NCBI GenBank assembly: GCA_965248765.1
Contig: CBDFKF010000004.1
Coordinates: forward strand, 868,001 to 932,000
Reading direction: 5' to 3'
DNA: 64,000 bases
Source of the DNA: CBDFKF01 sp965248765
GTDB taxonomy: Bacteria; Pseudomonadota; Alphaproteobacteria; VGEJ01
The translations under genes were made by a program, and so were the position numbers. Shown here piece after piece: positions 52,019 to 60,408 of the stretch. The notes beneath the pieces are model-generated. The model was not told where the DNA came from. It saw only the letters and a list, made by a program, of their open reading frames with translations, and did no database searches. The stretch's first letter is position 1. Each line of letters begins with the position of its first letter.

Positions 52019-53164
52019 CTAGGCAGCAGTAGCGCGCCCCGCGCGTCGATACAGAGTGCTCCAAGCCTCTATCAAGCGGTCGATGTCCGCAGTCTTGCTA
52101 GCCCAGCCGAGGCTCACGCGGATCGCCGTTGCCGCCTCGTCGTCGGGCACGCCCATCGCCGTCAGAACGTGAGACGTGCTGACCTTGCCGGATGAGCACG
52201 CCGAGCCTGCGCTCACCGCGCAACCGGCGAGGTCAAGCGCGATGACCTGAATTTCGGCAGATACTCCCGCCATTGAGAAGCAGCTTGTGTTGGGCAGTCG
52301 CGCCGCTGCGGCCCCGTATACCGTCGTCGCGTTACCGGCGATCGCGGCGATCCGTGTTTCCAGTCGGTCCCGTAGCGCGCCGATCGCACCAGCGCGAGCG
52401 ACGTCGTGTTGTGCGAGCTCGGCCGCCACGCCGAAGCCGACGATCGCCGGCACGTTCTCCGTCCCGCCCCGACGCCGCCTCTCCTGGCCACCGCCGCGTA
52501 ACAGCGCCTCCACTGGAATCATGGCGCCGGTCACCAGTGCCCCGATCCCGGGCGGGCCGGCGAGCTTGTGTGCCGAGAGCGACAGCAGGTCGAGCTCGCC
52601 GGGCGCAATGTCGATAGCAATCTTGCCAGGTGCCTGCGCGGCATCGCAATGGAACAAGGCGCCGTTGCGGTGAGCGATGGCCGCCGCTTCCGCAACCGGT
52701 TGCACGACGCCGGTTTCGTTGTTCGCCCACATCACCGACACCAATGCCCGCCGCGGATCGGCGGCGAGCGCAATCTCCAACCCGCCGAGGTCAAGTACGC
52801 CGTCGGCACCGACCGCGAGCGTTGTCAGAGAGACCGCCGTGGCCGCGGACGGCCCGAGTACTGAGTCGTGTTCAATCGAAGAGGCGAGGATCCGCTCGCA
52901 TCCGTGTAGTGGCGCAACAGCCGTGCTCAGCGCCTGGTTGTTAGCCTCAGTTGCTCCGCTTGTGAAGACGACTTGCTCCGGTGCCGCTCCGACCAGCGTT
53001 GCTACAGATGCTCGCGCGCGCTCCACTGAATCGCGGGCGCGACGGCCCGGGCCGTGCACTGACGATGGGTTGCCCCCGAGCGCGAGCGCCTCGGCGACTG
53101 CTGCCGCCACCGCAAGCTTGGTTGGCGCGGTGGCGTTATAATCGAGGTACGCTGTGTCAGTCAC
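52019..53164 (-). CDS. Cysteine desulfurase (NifS/IscS family)
   Basis: A 381-residue PLP enzyme. It starts YLDYNATAPT after a GTG at 53164, has FTSGATEANNQAL, the PLP Lys in SLSAHKLAGPPGIGAL, and the catalytic Cys in GSACSSGKVSTSHVL. It removes sulfur from cysteine for Fe-S clusters or thionucleosides. Located 43 bases after cysE on the same strand, so supply of cysteine and its use are coupled. No scaffold gene (iscU/sufU) is in the window. Confidence 0.94.
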   Translation of the reverse strand: MTDTAYLDYNATAPTKLAVAAAVAEALALGGNPSSVHGPGRRARDSVERARASVATLVGAAPEQVVFTSGATEANNQALSTAVAPLHGCERILASSIEHDSVLGPSAATAVSLTTLAVGADGVLDLGGLEIALAADPRRALVSVMWANNETGVVQPVAEAAAIAHRNGALFHCDAAQAPGKIAIDIAPGELDLLSLSAHKLAGPPGIGALVTGAMIPVEALLRGGGQERRRRGGTENVPAIVGFGVAAELAQHDVARAGAIGALRDRLETRIAAIAGNATTVYGAAAARLPNTSCFSMAGVSAEIQVIALDLAGCAVSAGSACSSGKVSTSHVLTAMGVPDDEAATAIRVSLGWASKTADIDRLIEAWSTLYRRAGRATAA

Positions 53165-53207
53165 CGGCTACCCGGGCGATTTCGGCCGCGCCCTGAATCG
53201 GTCGGCC

Positions 53208-53951
53208 TCACTCGTGAGGCCGATCCTCCTCGTCCTCCGCCGGCCACCGGCCGGCAAGCGGGGCGCCGCTCGCCTTAAGCTGGTGCTCGAGCTGGCCGAC
53301 GCGGGCCGACAACTCGTGAATCTGGCCGAGCAGTCCCTCGATCGCACGTGCTTGGGGATCCTGTATATCGCGGCTGCCAGTGCCATACGCGTCAAAGTGC
53401 TCGGCGTCGTGGCGCTCGCGCGACATGATGGGCTGGGCAGGTATGCCCACCACGGTCGCGCCCGGCGCCACGCTCTTGAGCACCACCGAGTTAGCGCCGA
53501 CGCGGGCCCCGGCACCGACCGTGATCGGACCCAGTACCTGCGCGCCTGAGCCCACGATTACGTTATCGCCAAGCGTAGGATGTCGCTTCTTGTTGACCTG
53601 ATTGTGCGAATTTTCAGCCGGAGAGATGCCGCCCAGGGTCACGTCATGGTAGAGCGTTACGTTGTCGCCGATACGCGATGTCTCGCCTATTACGACGCCC
53701 ATGCCATGGTCAATGAAAAACCGCCGGCCGATGCACGCTGCGGGGTGAATCTCAATCCCGGTCAGCATGCGCCCGATTTGCGATACCACGCGCCCAACCA
53801 GGAACCAGTCGCGCTGCCAAGCGGCACGAGCCACGCGGTGGAACAACACGGCATGGAATCCGGGGTAGCACAACACGACCTCGATCCGCGAGCGGACTGC
53901 CGGATCACGTTCAAATACGGTGTCGATGTCTTCATGTATCCTGTCCAGCAT
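53208..53951 (-). CDS. cysE: Serine O-acetyltransferase
   Basis: A 247-residue hexapeptide-repeat acetyltransferase that makes O-acetylserine for cysteine synthesis. The left-handed helix shows GIEIHPAACIGRRFFIDHGMG, in part, then GETSRIGDNVTLYHDVTLGG and KRHPTLGDNVIVGSGA. ATG at 53951 has an AGGGG ribosome site; GTG at 53999 would add 16 residues. The C-terminal end has a coiled-coil-like stretch and an acidic tail. First gene of the cysE-desulfurase-ferredoxin set. Confidence 0.94.
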   Translation of the reverse strand: MLDRIHEDIDTVFERDPAVRSRIEVVLCYPGFHAVLFHRVARAAWQRDWFLVGRVVSQIGRMLTGIEIHPAACIGRRFFIDHGMGVVIGETSRIGDNVTLYHDVTLGGISPAENSHNQVNKKRHPTLGDNVIVGSGAQVLGPITVGAGARVGANSVVLKSVAPGATVVGIPAQPIMSRERHDAEHFDAYGTGSRDIQDPQARAIEGLLGQIHELSARVGQLEHQLKASGAPLAGRWPAEDEEDRPHE

Positions 53952-54176
53952 CTTGAAAGCCCCTGGCGGGATTCGATATCTTGTGCTGTTGTTGAGCACG
54001 CAGTCGTGGTGGCGGTTGTAGAACCGTGCGTAGCGTTCGATATAGGGGTTCGGAGAGCGTCAATCAAGCGCCGCGCAGCCCCACTATCGAGCGCTATTGA
54101 GTTCACGCGGAGACGAACGAAGCGACAGGGGAGCGCGGCTCCACCGTCGGCCGGTTGAGCCATCAAAGGGAAACGC

Positions 54177-54863
54177 ATGCCGGAAGTCTATTTTAATGGG
54201 CCTGAGGGCCGTCTTGAGGGGCGCTTCCAGCGCGGCAAGACCGCGGACGCCCCGATCGCTGTGGTGTTGCACCCACATCCGCAGCACGGCGGCACCATGA
54301 ACAACAAAGTGAACTATGCGGTCTACCACTGCTTTGTGCGTCGAGGCTTCTCGGTGCTCCGCTTCAACTACCGCGGTGTTGGCCGGAGCCAAGGGCGCTA
54401 CGACAGCGGTCACGGAGAGCTATCGGACGCCGCAGCGGCCCTCGATTGGTTGCAGAGCCATTTCGCCAATGCCGCCGACTGCTGGGTTGCCGGCTTTTCT
54501 TTCGGGGCCTGGATCTCGATGCAGCTCCTGATGCGCAGACCCGAGATCAACGGCTTCATCTCGGTGGCACCGCCCGCCAACCTCTACGACTTCGCTTTCT
54601 TGGCGCCGTGCCCATCCTCCGGTCTCATCGTGCATGGCGTGCAAGATGAGCATGTGCCGCAAGAGGACGTTGACAAGCTCGCGGAACGGCTCGCTGTGCA
54701 GCGGGGGATCGGCATCGCCTATGAACTCATCGACGGCGCCAATCACTTCTTCGAAGGCAGGCTCGACGAACTGAGCGCCACTATCGACGCGCACCTCGAC
54801 GCGAACATGGTCAGATCCGAGCCAGCAGACGCTGACGAGCAGCAGCTTCAGTCCACCGCCTGA
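54177..54863 (+). CDS. Alpha/beta hydrolase of the COG2945 type
   Basis: A 228-residue small hydrolase. It contains HPHPQHGGTMNNKVNYAV, FNYRGVGRSQG and the nucleophile elbow GFSFGA; Asp and His are in VQDEHVPQ and GANHFF. This family lacks a cap domain and is common next to cysE/Fe-S genes in alphaproteobacteria, here divergent from cysE with 225 bases between. Substrate unknown. Overlaps the 3' end of anmK by 16 bases, tail to tail. Confidence 0.9.
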   Translation: MPEVYFNGPEGRLEGRFQRGKTADAPIAVVLHPHPQHGGTMNNKVNYAVYHCFVRRGFSVLRFNYRGVGRSQGRYDSGHGELSDAAAALDWLQSHFANAADCWVAGFSFGAWISMQLLMRRPEINGFISVAPPANLYDFAFLAPCPSSGLIVHGVQDEHVPQEDVDKLAERLAVQRGIGIAYELIDGANHFFEGRLDELSATIDAHLDANMVRSEPADADEQQLQSTA

Positions 54864-55948
54864 GCTGAAACTGAAAAGAGGCGCCCGCCCCGACATGGGG
54901 AAGCGACACCGGTCGTGCCGGGGAAGCTGAGTGGAAGCCCACGCAGCGTTCTCACGGCAAGGAAACCGAACGCCTCCGCCTCAAGTGCATCGCCACGCCA
55001 ACCTAGTGCCTCCACCGCCGCCACCGGCGCGCCCAATCGGGCGCGCAGGCCCGCCATCAGTGTCGGATTGTGCCGGCCGCCGCCCGTCACAAGCCAGCTG
55101 TGGACCGGCGATGGTAGGTGGGGCCTCGCGGCGGCCACTGCGGCCGCACTGAGGGCCGTTAACGTCGCCGCGCCGTCTTCCGAGGACAGATTTGAAACTA
55201 ATTTCATAGAAAAATCATTTCTATCCAATGACTTTGGAGGCGTTCTTGAGAAATAACTGCGGCCCAGGGCACGGCGCAAAACAGACTCGTCGACAGCCCC
55301 GGTCGCGGCGAGGCGGCCGCCGCGGTCCATTGGCTCGCCAAGATGGCATCGGGCCCAGTCATCAATCAGCGCATTGCCGGGTCCCGTATCAAAAGCGACC
55401 AACGTGTCATCGGCACCCATCCACGTCACGTTAGCGACGCCGCCGACATTCAGGATAGCGAGCGGTCGCGCTAGCCCTGCCGCCAGCGCCGCATGGTAGA
55501 CCGGCGCGAGCGGTGCGCCCTGCCCGCCAGCCGCGATATCGTCACTACGGAAATCGCCCACCACATCGATCTCGAGCATTTCGGCGAGCGCCGCGCCGTC
55601 CCCGACCTGCACCGTAACCCGCCGCGCCGGCCGATGGAGCAGCGTGTGGCCGTGGAATCCGACGATTCGGACGTCGGATCGCGCGATGCTGGAAACCTCG
55701 ATCAACGCGGTCACCGCGGCACCGTGCGCGTCGGTGACGGCACGGCTCAGTTCTTCATCACCATGCCCGCCGAGCGACGCGCGCAGACGCTCGCGAAGCT
55801 CCGGCGTGTATGACGTGGTGCGCCAGGGACCGAGCTCGTACACGATCTCACCGTCAGTCCGCACCAACGCCGCGTCGATCCCGTCAAGCGAGGTGCCGCT
55901 CATAAGGCCGATCGCCCACACAGCCCGAGCCGAGGCCCCTTTCCTCAT
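54848..55948 (-). CDS. anmK: Anhydro-N-acetylmuramic acid kinase
   Basis: A 366-residue kinase of cell-wall recycling that phosphorylates and hydrolyses 1,6-anhydroMurNAc. It shows GLMSGTSLDGIDAA (14-27), GFHGHTLLHRP, DFRSDDIAAGGQGAPLAP and NVGGVANVTW. The ATG at 55948 stands 27 bases from the divergent tyrS start. The lytic transglycosylase at 18-20 kb would generate its substrate. The frame is open 156 codons further upstream without meaning. Confidence 0.95.
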   Translation of the reverse strand: MRKGASARAVWAIGLMSGTSLDGIDAALVRTDGEIVYELGPWRTTSYTPELRERLRASLGGHGDEELSRAVTDAHGAAVTALIEVSSIARSDVRIVGFHGHTLLHRPARRVTVQVGDGAALAEMLEIDVVGDFRSDDIAAGGQGAPLAPVYHAALAAGLARPLAILNVGGVANVTWMGADDTLVAFDTGPGNALIDDWARCHLGEPMDRGGRLAATGAVDESVLRRALGRSYFSRTPPKSLDRNDFSMKLVSNLSSEDGAATLTALSAAAVAAARPHLPSPVHSWLVTGGGRHNPTLMAGLRARLGAPVAAVEALGWRGDALEAEAFGFLAVRTLRGLPLSFPGTTGVASPCRGGRLFSVSAQAVD

Positions 55949-55975
55949 CACCTCGACCAGCCTAGGCTCCTGCAC

Positions 55976-57229
55976 ATGACTGCACCACGCTCCGGCTTCC
56001 TGAAGGAAATCACCGAGCGATCCTACCTGCACCAGTGCACGGATTTCGAGGCCCTCGACTCGATGATGGCGGAGAGGCCTGTTACCGCCTACATCGGCTT
56101 TGACTGTACGGCACCCAGCCTCCACGTCGGCAGCTTGGTCGGCATCATGATGCTCAGGCGCCTCCAGCAGTCCGGCCACAGGCCGATCGTACTCATGGGC
56201 GGAGGCACGACCAGGGTCGGCGATCCCTCCGGAAAGGAGGAATCGCGACAGATCCTCAGCGAAGAGGCCATCGCCGCCAACATGAACGGGATCAGGAAGG
56301 TATTCGCAAAGTACCTCGTATTCGGCGAAGGCCCGACGGATGCAGTCATGGTCAACAACGCCGATTGGCTCGACAAGCTCGCCTACATTGACTTCTTGCG
56401 AGACTATGGCCCGCATTTTTCGGTCAACCGCATGCTCTCAATGGACAGCGTCAAGCTCCGGCTTGATCGCGAGCAGCCGCTAACCTTCCTCGAGTTCAAC
56501 TACATGGTGCTGCAGGCATACGATTTCGTTGAGCTGGCGCGGCGGCACGCCTGCATCTTGCAGATGGGCGGCTCGGATCAATGGGGCAACATCGTGAATG
56601 GCGTCGATCTCGGGCGGCGCCTCGACGATCGCGTGCTGTTTGGGCTGACGGCGCCTCTGATCACCACCGTGGGTGGGGAGAAAATGGGCAAGACGGCCCG
56701 CGGAGCAGTTTGGCTGAACGAGGAACAGCTGGCGGCGTACGACTATTGGCAGTACTGGCGCAATACCGACGATGCCGACGTAGGCCGGTTCCTACGCCTT
56801 TTCACCGACCTCACCATCACCGAGATATCACGCTTAGAGGCGCTGGGAGGCACCGAGGTCAACGAAGCAAAAAAGGCGCTGGCCACCGAGGCAACGCGGC
56901 TTTGCCACGGCGATACCGCGGCCCGACGAGCTGCCGAGACGGCACGTGAGACGTTCGAGGAGGGCCGCGCCGCGCCTGACCTACCGACCATCGACGTCAC
57001 CCGCGCCGAGCTCGCCGCCGGTGTGCCTGCCTTTGACCTCGTCCGCCGATCTGGGCTGAGCGCCAGTCGCGGCGACGCGCGACGGTTGATTAAGGGCGGC
57101 GGCTGCCGGCTGAACGATGAGCCGGTAGCGAGCGAGACACAGCCGGTGACGCTGGACGATCTCAACGCCGAGGGTACGATCAAGCTCTCGGCGGGTCGCA
57201 AGCGTCACGCCCTTATCCGCCCAGTCTGA
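55976..57229 (+). CDS. tyrS: Tyrosyl-tRNA synthetase
   Basis: A 417-residue class I synthetase. The HIGH-type motif is HVGS (50-53), the KMSKS-type loop is KMGKT in GGEKMGKTARG, and the substrate residues lie in MGGSDQWGNIVNGVDL. An S4 RNA-binding domain fills the last 65 residues (FDLVRRSGLSASRGDARRL). Normal length. Divergent from anmK with only 27 bases between the start codons. Confidence 0.97.
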   Translation: MTAPRSGFLKEITERSYLHQCTDFEALDSMMAERPVTAYIGFDCTAPSLHVGSLVGIMMLRRLQQSGHRPIVLMGGGTTRVGDPSGKEESRQILSEEAIAANMNGIRKVFAKYLVFGEGPTDAVMVNNADWLDKLAYIDFLRDYGPHFSVNRMLSMDSVKLRLDREQPLTFLEFNYMVLQAYDFVELARRHACILQMGGSDQWGNIVNGVDLGRRLDDRVLFGLTAPLITTVGGEKMGKTARGAVWLNEEQLAAYDYWQYWRNTDDADVGRFLRLFTDLTITEISRLEALGGTEVNEAKKALATEATRLCHGDTAARRAAETARETFEEGRAAPDLPTIDVTRAELAAGVPAFDLVRRSGLSASRGDARRLIKGGGCRLNDEPVASETQPVTLDDLNAEGTIKLSAGRKRHALIRPV

Positions 57230-57259
57230 ACCGCAACTTTCTGGTACGGCAAGAGAGCC

Positions 57260-60200
57260 CTATCGCGGGCTACCGGCGCTCGCCGGCGGCGCGTCGGGAA
57301 TGCCCTCCCCACGCTCAATTCCGGAGACGAAGTTGCGCAGGAATCCAGGCGCCAGCGTCGCCAGTGGATTGACCGTCACTTGCGGTTCATGGGTCGGCCC
57401 GGTCACCTGATAGGTCAGCGCGAACACTCCTTCGCCTTCTTTGCCCACGAGCAGCGTCCCGAGAATCGGGATGTTGCCGAGTAGCGAGTTGATTGTATAG
57501 GCCGGGATCACGGTGCCGTTGATATCGATTTCGCCGCTGCCCAGACCGACCGTGCCGGTCATAGTGATGCCGAGTGCTGGGCCAACCGCGCGCGCCTCGC
57601 CAACGCTGAGAACGTTGCCGACGAGCTCGAAAGGCGCCTCAAAGCGGACAAACGATATCCCGTCACCTCGGAACGTATCGGCGATCCCTACAGGCGAAGC
57701 CAGCGTGAGGATTTGTGTCAATGTCGCCGCCTCGATTAATCGGAAATCATCGACCCGGACAGCACCACGCAAGGGGCTCTGCGGCAGATCGTCGCGGATG
57801 TCGGCGAGGAGCCGGAGCGAGCCGCCAACCGCGGTTTCAAAAATGCCGAGGGTTCGTAGAAGAGAGCCGGCGTCGGCGGCCGCGACGTCGAGCCGGCGCC
57901 TGCCGTCGATCGTCGAGAGCGCGAGCACCAGCGTTCGACCTGGTGCAAACGCGCCACCCACCTTCAGCTGCTCCCAGCGCCCCGCCCGACGCGATCCTTC
58001 GACGTTCACGCCTTGGAGCTGGAGGTCGTCGCCGACGATGAGTCGCTGGAAACGAGCACGTAGCACGAGCGGCAGCGTTTCAGACGCATCGTCGAACTCT
58101 AACAGTTCATCTGAATACGGCCTGAAATCGAACACGGGTCCGTCCAGTGTCAGTTCCAGCCGACCAGCGGTGGTCGCGTGTGCCACCGCTGTCACGTCTG
58201 TCAAGCCGTAGCGTAGGCGCTCGAAGGCCGCGGTACGGACCGCACCATCAGGCGCGAAAGCAACCCTTCCGAACGCCTCGAGGTCGGCAGCACGCACCTC
58301 GAGATCTTCGAGCCGGAGGCCGCCATCAGCCTCGCGTACAGCAACAAACCGGGCGGTACCCGGGATGGCCACCGCCTTGGCCCATCTGAGCTCCGGGAAG
58401 AACAAATGCGCGTCGCGAAGGTCGAGCTCCATCTCGGTCCGGGTCACGCGGTGCTCGCCGGGCGCAAGCCGGAACGTGGCAGCAACCGGTCCCGTTAGGA
58501 AGGGCGTCGCCGGGAAGCCAAGGGCGGTCCGCGCAGTCTCGTCAACCCGACCGCTGAGGAACAGCTGTGTCGGCGCTTCGGTAACGCCGAATCTGCCGCG
58601 CCAAACAAGCTGCATCGGCACGCCGTTGACGCGAACGGGGCCGGTTCCGTCAACCCGCCCATTGTCGATCCGGAGCTGCAGATCGGCATCGCTCAGGTCG
58701 TAGTCGTCAAGTGCGCCAGGTATCTCGGCATCGCGCAGATTGGCGGCCGCGCGATAAGCTACTTCCTCTGGGGCCAAGGAAGTCCGTACCGGAAATTCGA
58801 AACGCGCGCGGGCGGCCACCAGGCCCCTGGTGTTGGCCGGAACGACGTTGAGCCTATGCGCAAGCTCTAGAGGTTTGTGGTCCAGCAGCTCGAGCGCTCG
58901 GGGAAACGTGCCGCGACCGACTAAACCGATCTCGGCGAACGGTGCTCCTGTGTTGAGGCCCTGAACGCGGATTTCACCCTCGCTGAGCCTAATGTCGTCG
59001 ATCGCGGCAGCTTCCACCGTGAGCTCGAGATGGGCGCCTGTGAGGCGACCTCGACCGGCGGCGCCCGTGACCGGCGGAAAGTGGCGGAGGAATTTTGCGC
59101 TACCGCCGCTGTAGCTGAAGGTGGCGTCGGTCAAGTCATCGGGAATCGGCGCGCCGCTGAAAATCTCCGGAGGAACATTCACTCGATAGGTTGCCTCCTC
59201 GACGATGCCGCTCAGCACGTTCTTGGCAAACCACGCTCGCGCGCTCGGGTTGATGCGTGTGGGCCAATAGGCGACGATCTCGCCTACGGACAAATTCTCG
59301 ACGCGGCCTTCACCGGACAATGCGACGCCGGTCTCATCGAAGCGAGCGGTGCCGTGTAGGCTCGCCGCGCCGCCGTTCGCGCGAATCACCAGTTCCGCGA
59401 TATCGATGCGGCTCGCCTCGGCGAGGGTCCCCCGCGCGCTCACGCCGTCGAAACGCAGCGGCCCCGCAAAGTATTGCGGCAAGTCGATGAAACCGGCGGC
59501 GGCCTCAACCTCGAAATCGACGGGCGACACCGCGCCTGTGCCGTCGACCGTAAAGCGTGTGGTGCCGGCGAGATCAGTATGAGCGGCGTGCAACAGATCC
59601 ACCCCTAACCGGGTCGCCAAACGCGTCGGCTTAAGTCCGCTGAATTCGGCCGCAACGCTCGTTTCCCCGCCCGCAATGTCGTAGGCGGCCGTGGCGCGGA
59701 TTTCGATCTCGCTCCCCTCGACCTCGAACGACCCGGCAAGATCGGCGAGCAACCCATGCGGTTTCCGCACCAGCGCGACGTCCGCCGCTGGAGCATGCCA
59801 GGCCGTTCGTGATCGTTGATCCTCAAGCGTCACGTTGGCCCGAAGTGCACTGATCCGCTCGAGGTAGCCGGTTATTTTGGTCGGATCAGGCGGCTGTAGC
59901 AGCTCGTCAATCAATCCCGCGAACCACTCACCGCTCTCGATGCCCAGAGCGAACGAGAGGCGGCCGTCGCTGCCACGGACTACCGTCACCTCCGGGCCGA
60001 TCAGATCGATCGAGGCGGGCGCGATGATCCCCCGCATCAACGCGCGGCCACTCAGGGCTAACAGTATCTCCGGCAGGCGGGTCACGCGCTCGCCGCTGGC
60101 AGCGATGAGATCGACGCCGGTTGCCTTCACCTCCAACGCGCGCTCGCCCGGTACCCAGCTCAAGATCGTATCGCTGAAGCGGACAGTGAAGTCCTCGTCC

Positions 60201-60355
60201 GCCGCGCCGAGCGCCTGCTCGAGGTAGGGAGCGAGCGGGCTCAACGACACCGGTCCCGCCGCGAGTCGCCATGTCGCCGCAATCAACAGGACCGACACCG
60301 CGGCGATAGCAGCAGCGCTCGCGTAGGCGAGAAATCGAACTGTCGGCGGAATCAA
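57260..60355 (-). CDS. AsmA/YhdP-like lipid-transfer or membrane-assembly protein
   Basis: A 1,031-residue protein with one N-terminal membrane anchor (residues ~7-30) and a long periplasmic beta-rich body with DUF3971/AsmA-like repeats. The C-terminal AsmA2 region shows VGLGSGEIDINGTVIPAYTINSL, given in part as GSGEIDINGTVIPAYTINSL. Proteins of this kind bridge the envelope and move phospholipids or support outer-membrane barrier function. Start codon is TTG at 60355. Divergent from glnE with 53 bases between. Confidence 0.9.
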   Translation of the reverse strand: MIPPTVRFLAYASAAAIAAVSVLLIAATWRLAAGPVSLSPLAPYLEQALGAADEDFTVRFSDTILSWVPGERALEVKATGVDLIAASGERVTRLPEILLALSGRALMRGIIAPASIDLIGPEVTVVRGSDGRLSFALGIESGEWFAGLIDELLQPPDPTKITGYLERISALRANVTLEDQRSRTAWHAPAADVALVRKPHGLLADLAGSFEVEGSEIEIRATAAYDIAGGETSVAAEFSGLKPTRLATRLGVDLLHAAHTDLAGTTRFTVDGTGAVSPVDFEVEAAAGFIDLPQYFAGPLRFDGVSARGTLAEASRIDIAELVIRANGGAASLHGTARFDETGVALSGEGRVENLSVGEIVAYWPTRINPSARAWFAKNVLSGIVEEATYRVNVPPEIFSGAPIPDDLTDATFSYSGGSAKFLRHFPPVTGAAGRGRLTGAHLELTVEAAAIDDIRLSEGEIRVQGLNTGAPFAEIGLVGRGTFPRALELLDHKPLELAHRLNVVPANTRGLVAARARFEFPVRTSLAPEEVAYRAAANLRDAEIPGALDDYDLSDADLQLRIDNGRVDGTGPVRVNGVPMQLVWRGRFGVTEAPTQLFLSGRVDETARTALGFPATPFLTGPVAATFRLAPGEHRVTRTEMELDLRDAHLFFPELRWAKAVAIPGTARFVAVREADGGLRLEDLEVRAADLEAFGRVAFAPDGAVRTAAFERLRYGLTDVTAVAHATTAGRLELTLDGPVFDFRPYSDELLEFDDASETLPLVLRARFQRLIVGDDLQLQGVNVEGSRRAGRWEQLKVGGAFAPGRTLVLALSTIDGRRRLDVAAADAGSLLRTLGIFETAVGGSLRLLADIRDDLPQSPLRGAVRVDDFRLIEAATLTQILTLASPVGIADTFRGDGISFVRFEAPFELVGNVLSVGEARAVGPALGITMTGTVGLGSGEIDINGTVIPAYTINSLLGNIPILGTLLVGKEGEGVFALTYQVTGPTHEPQVTVNPLATLAPGFLRNFVSGIERGEGIPDAPPASAGSPR

Positions 60356-60408
60356 AGCCCCAGGCGTCCTCGAAATCGGGCGCTTGACCGTACGGCGACG
60401 TTCGCGCA

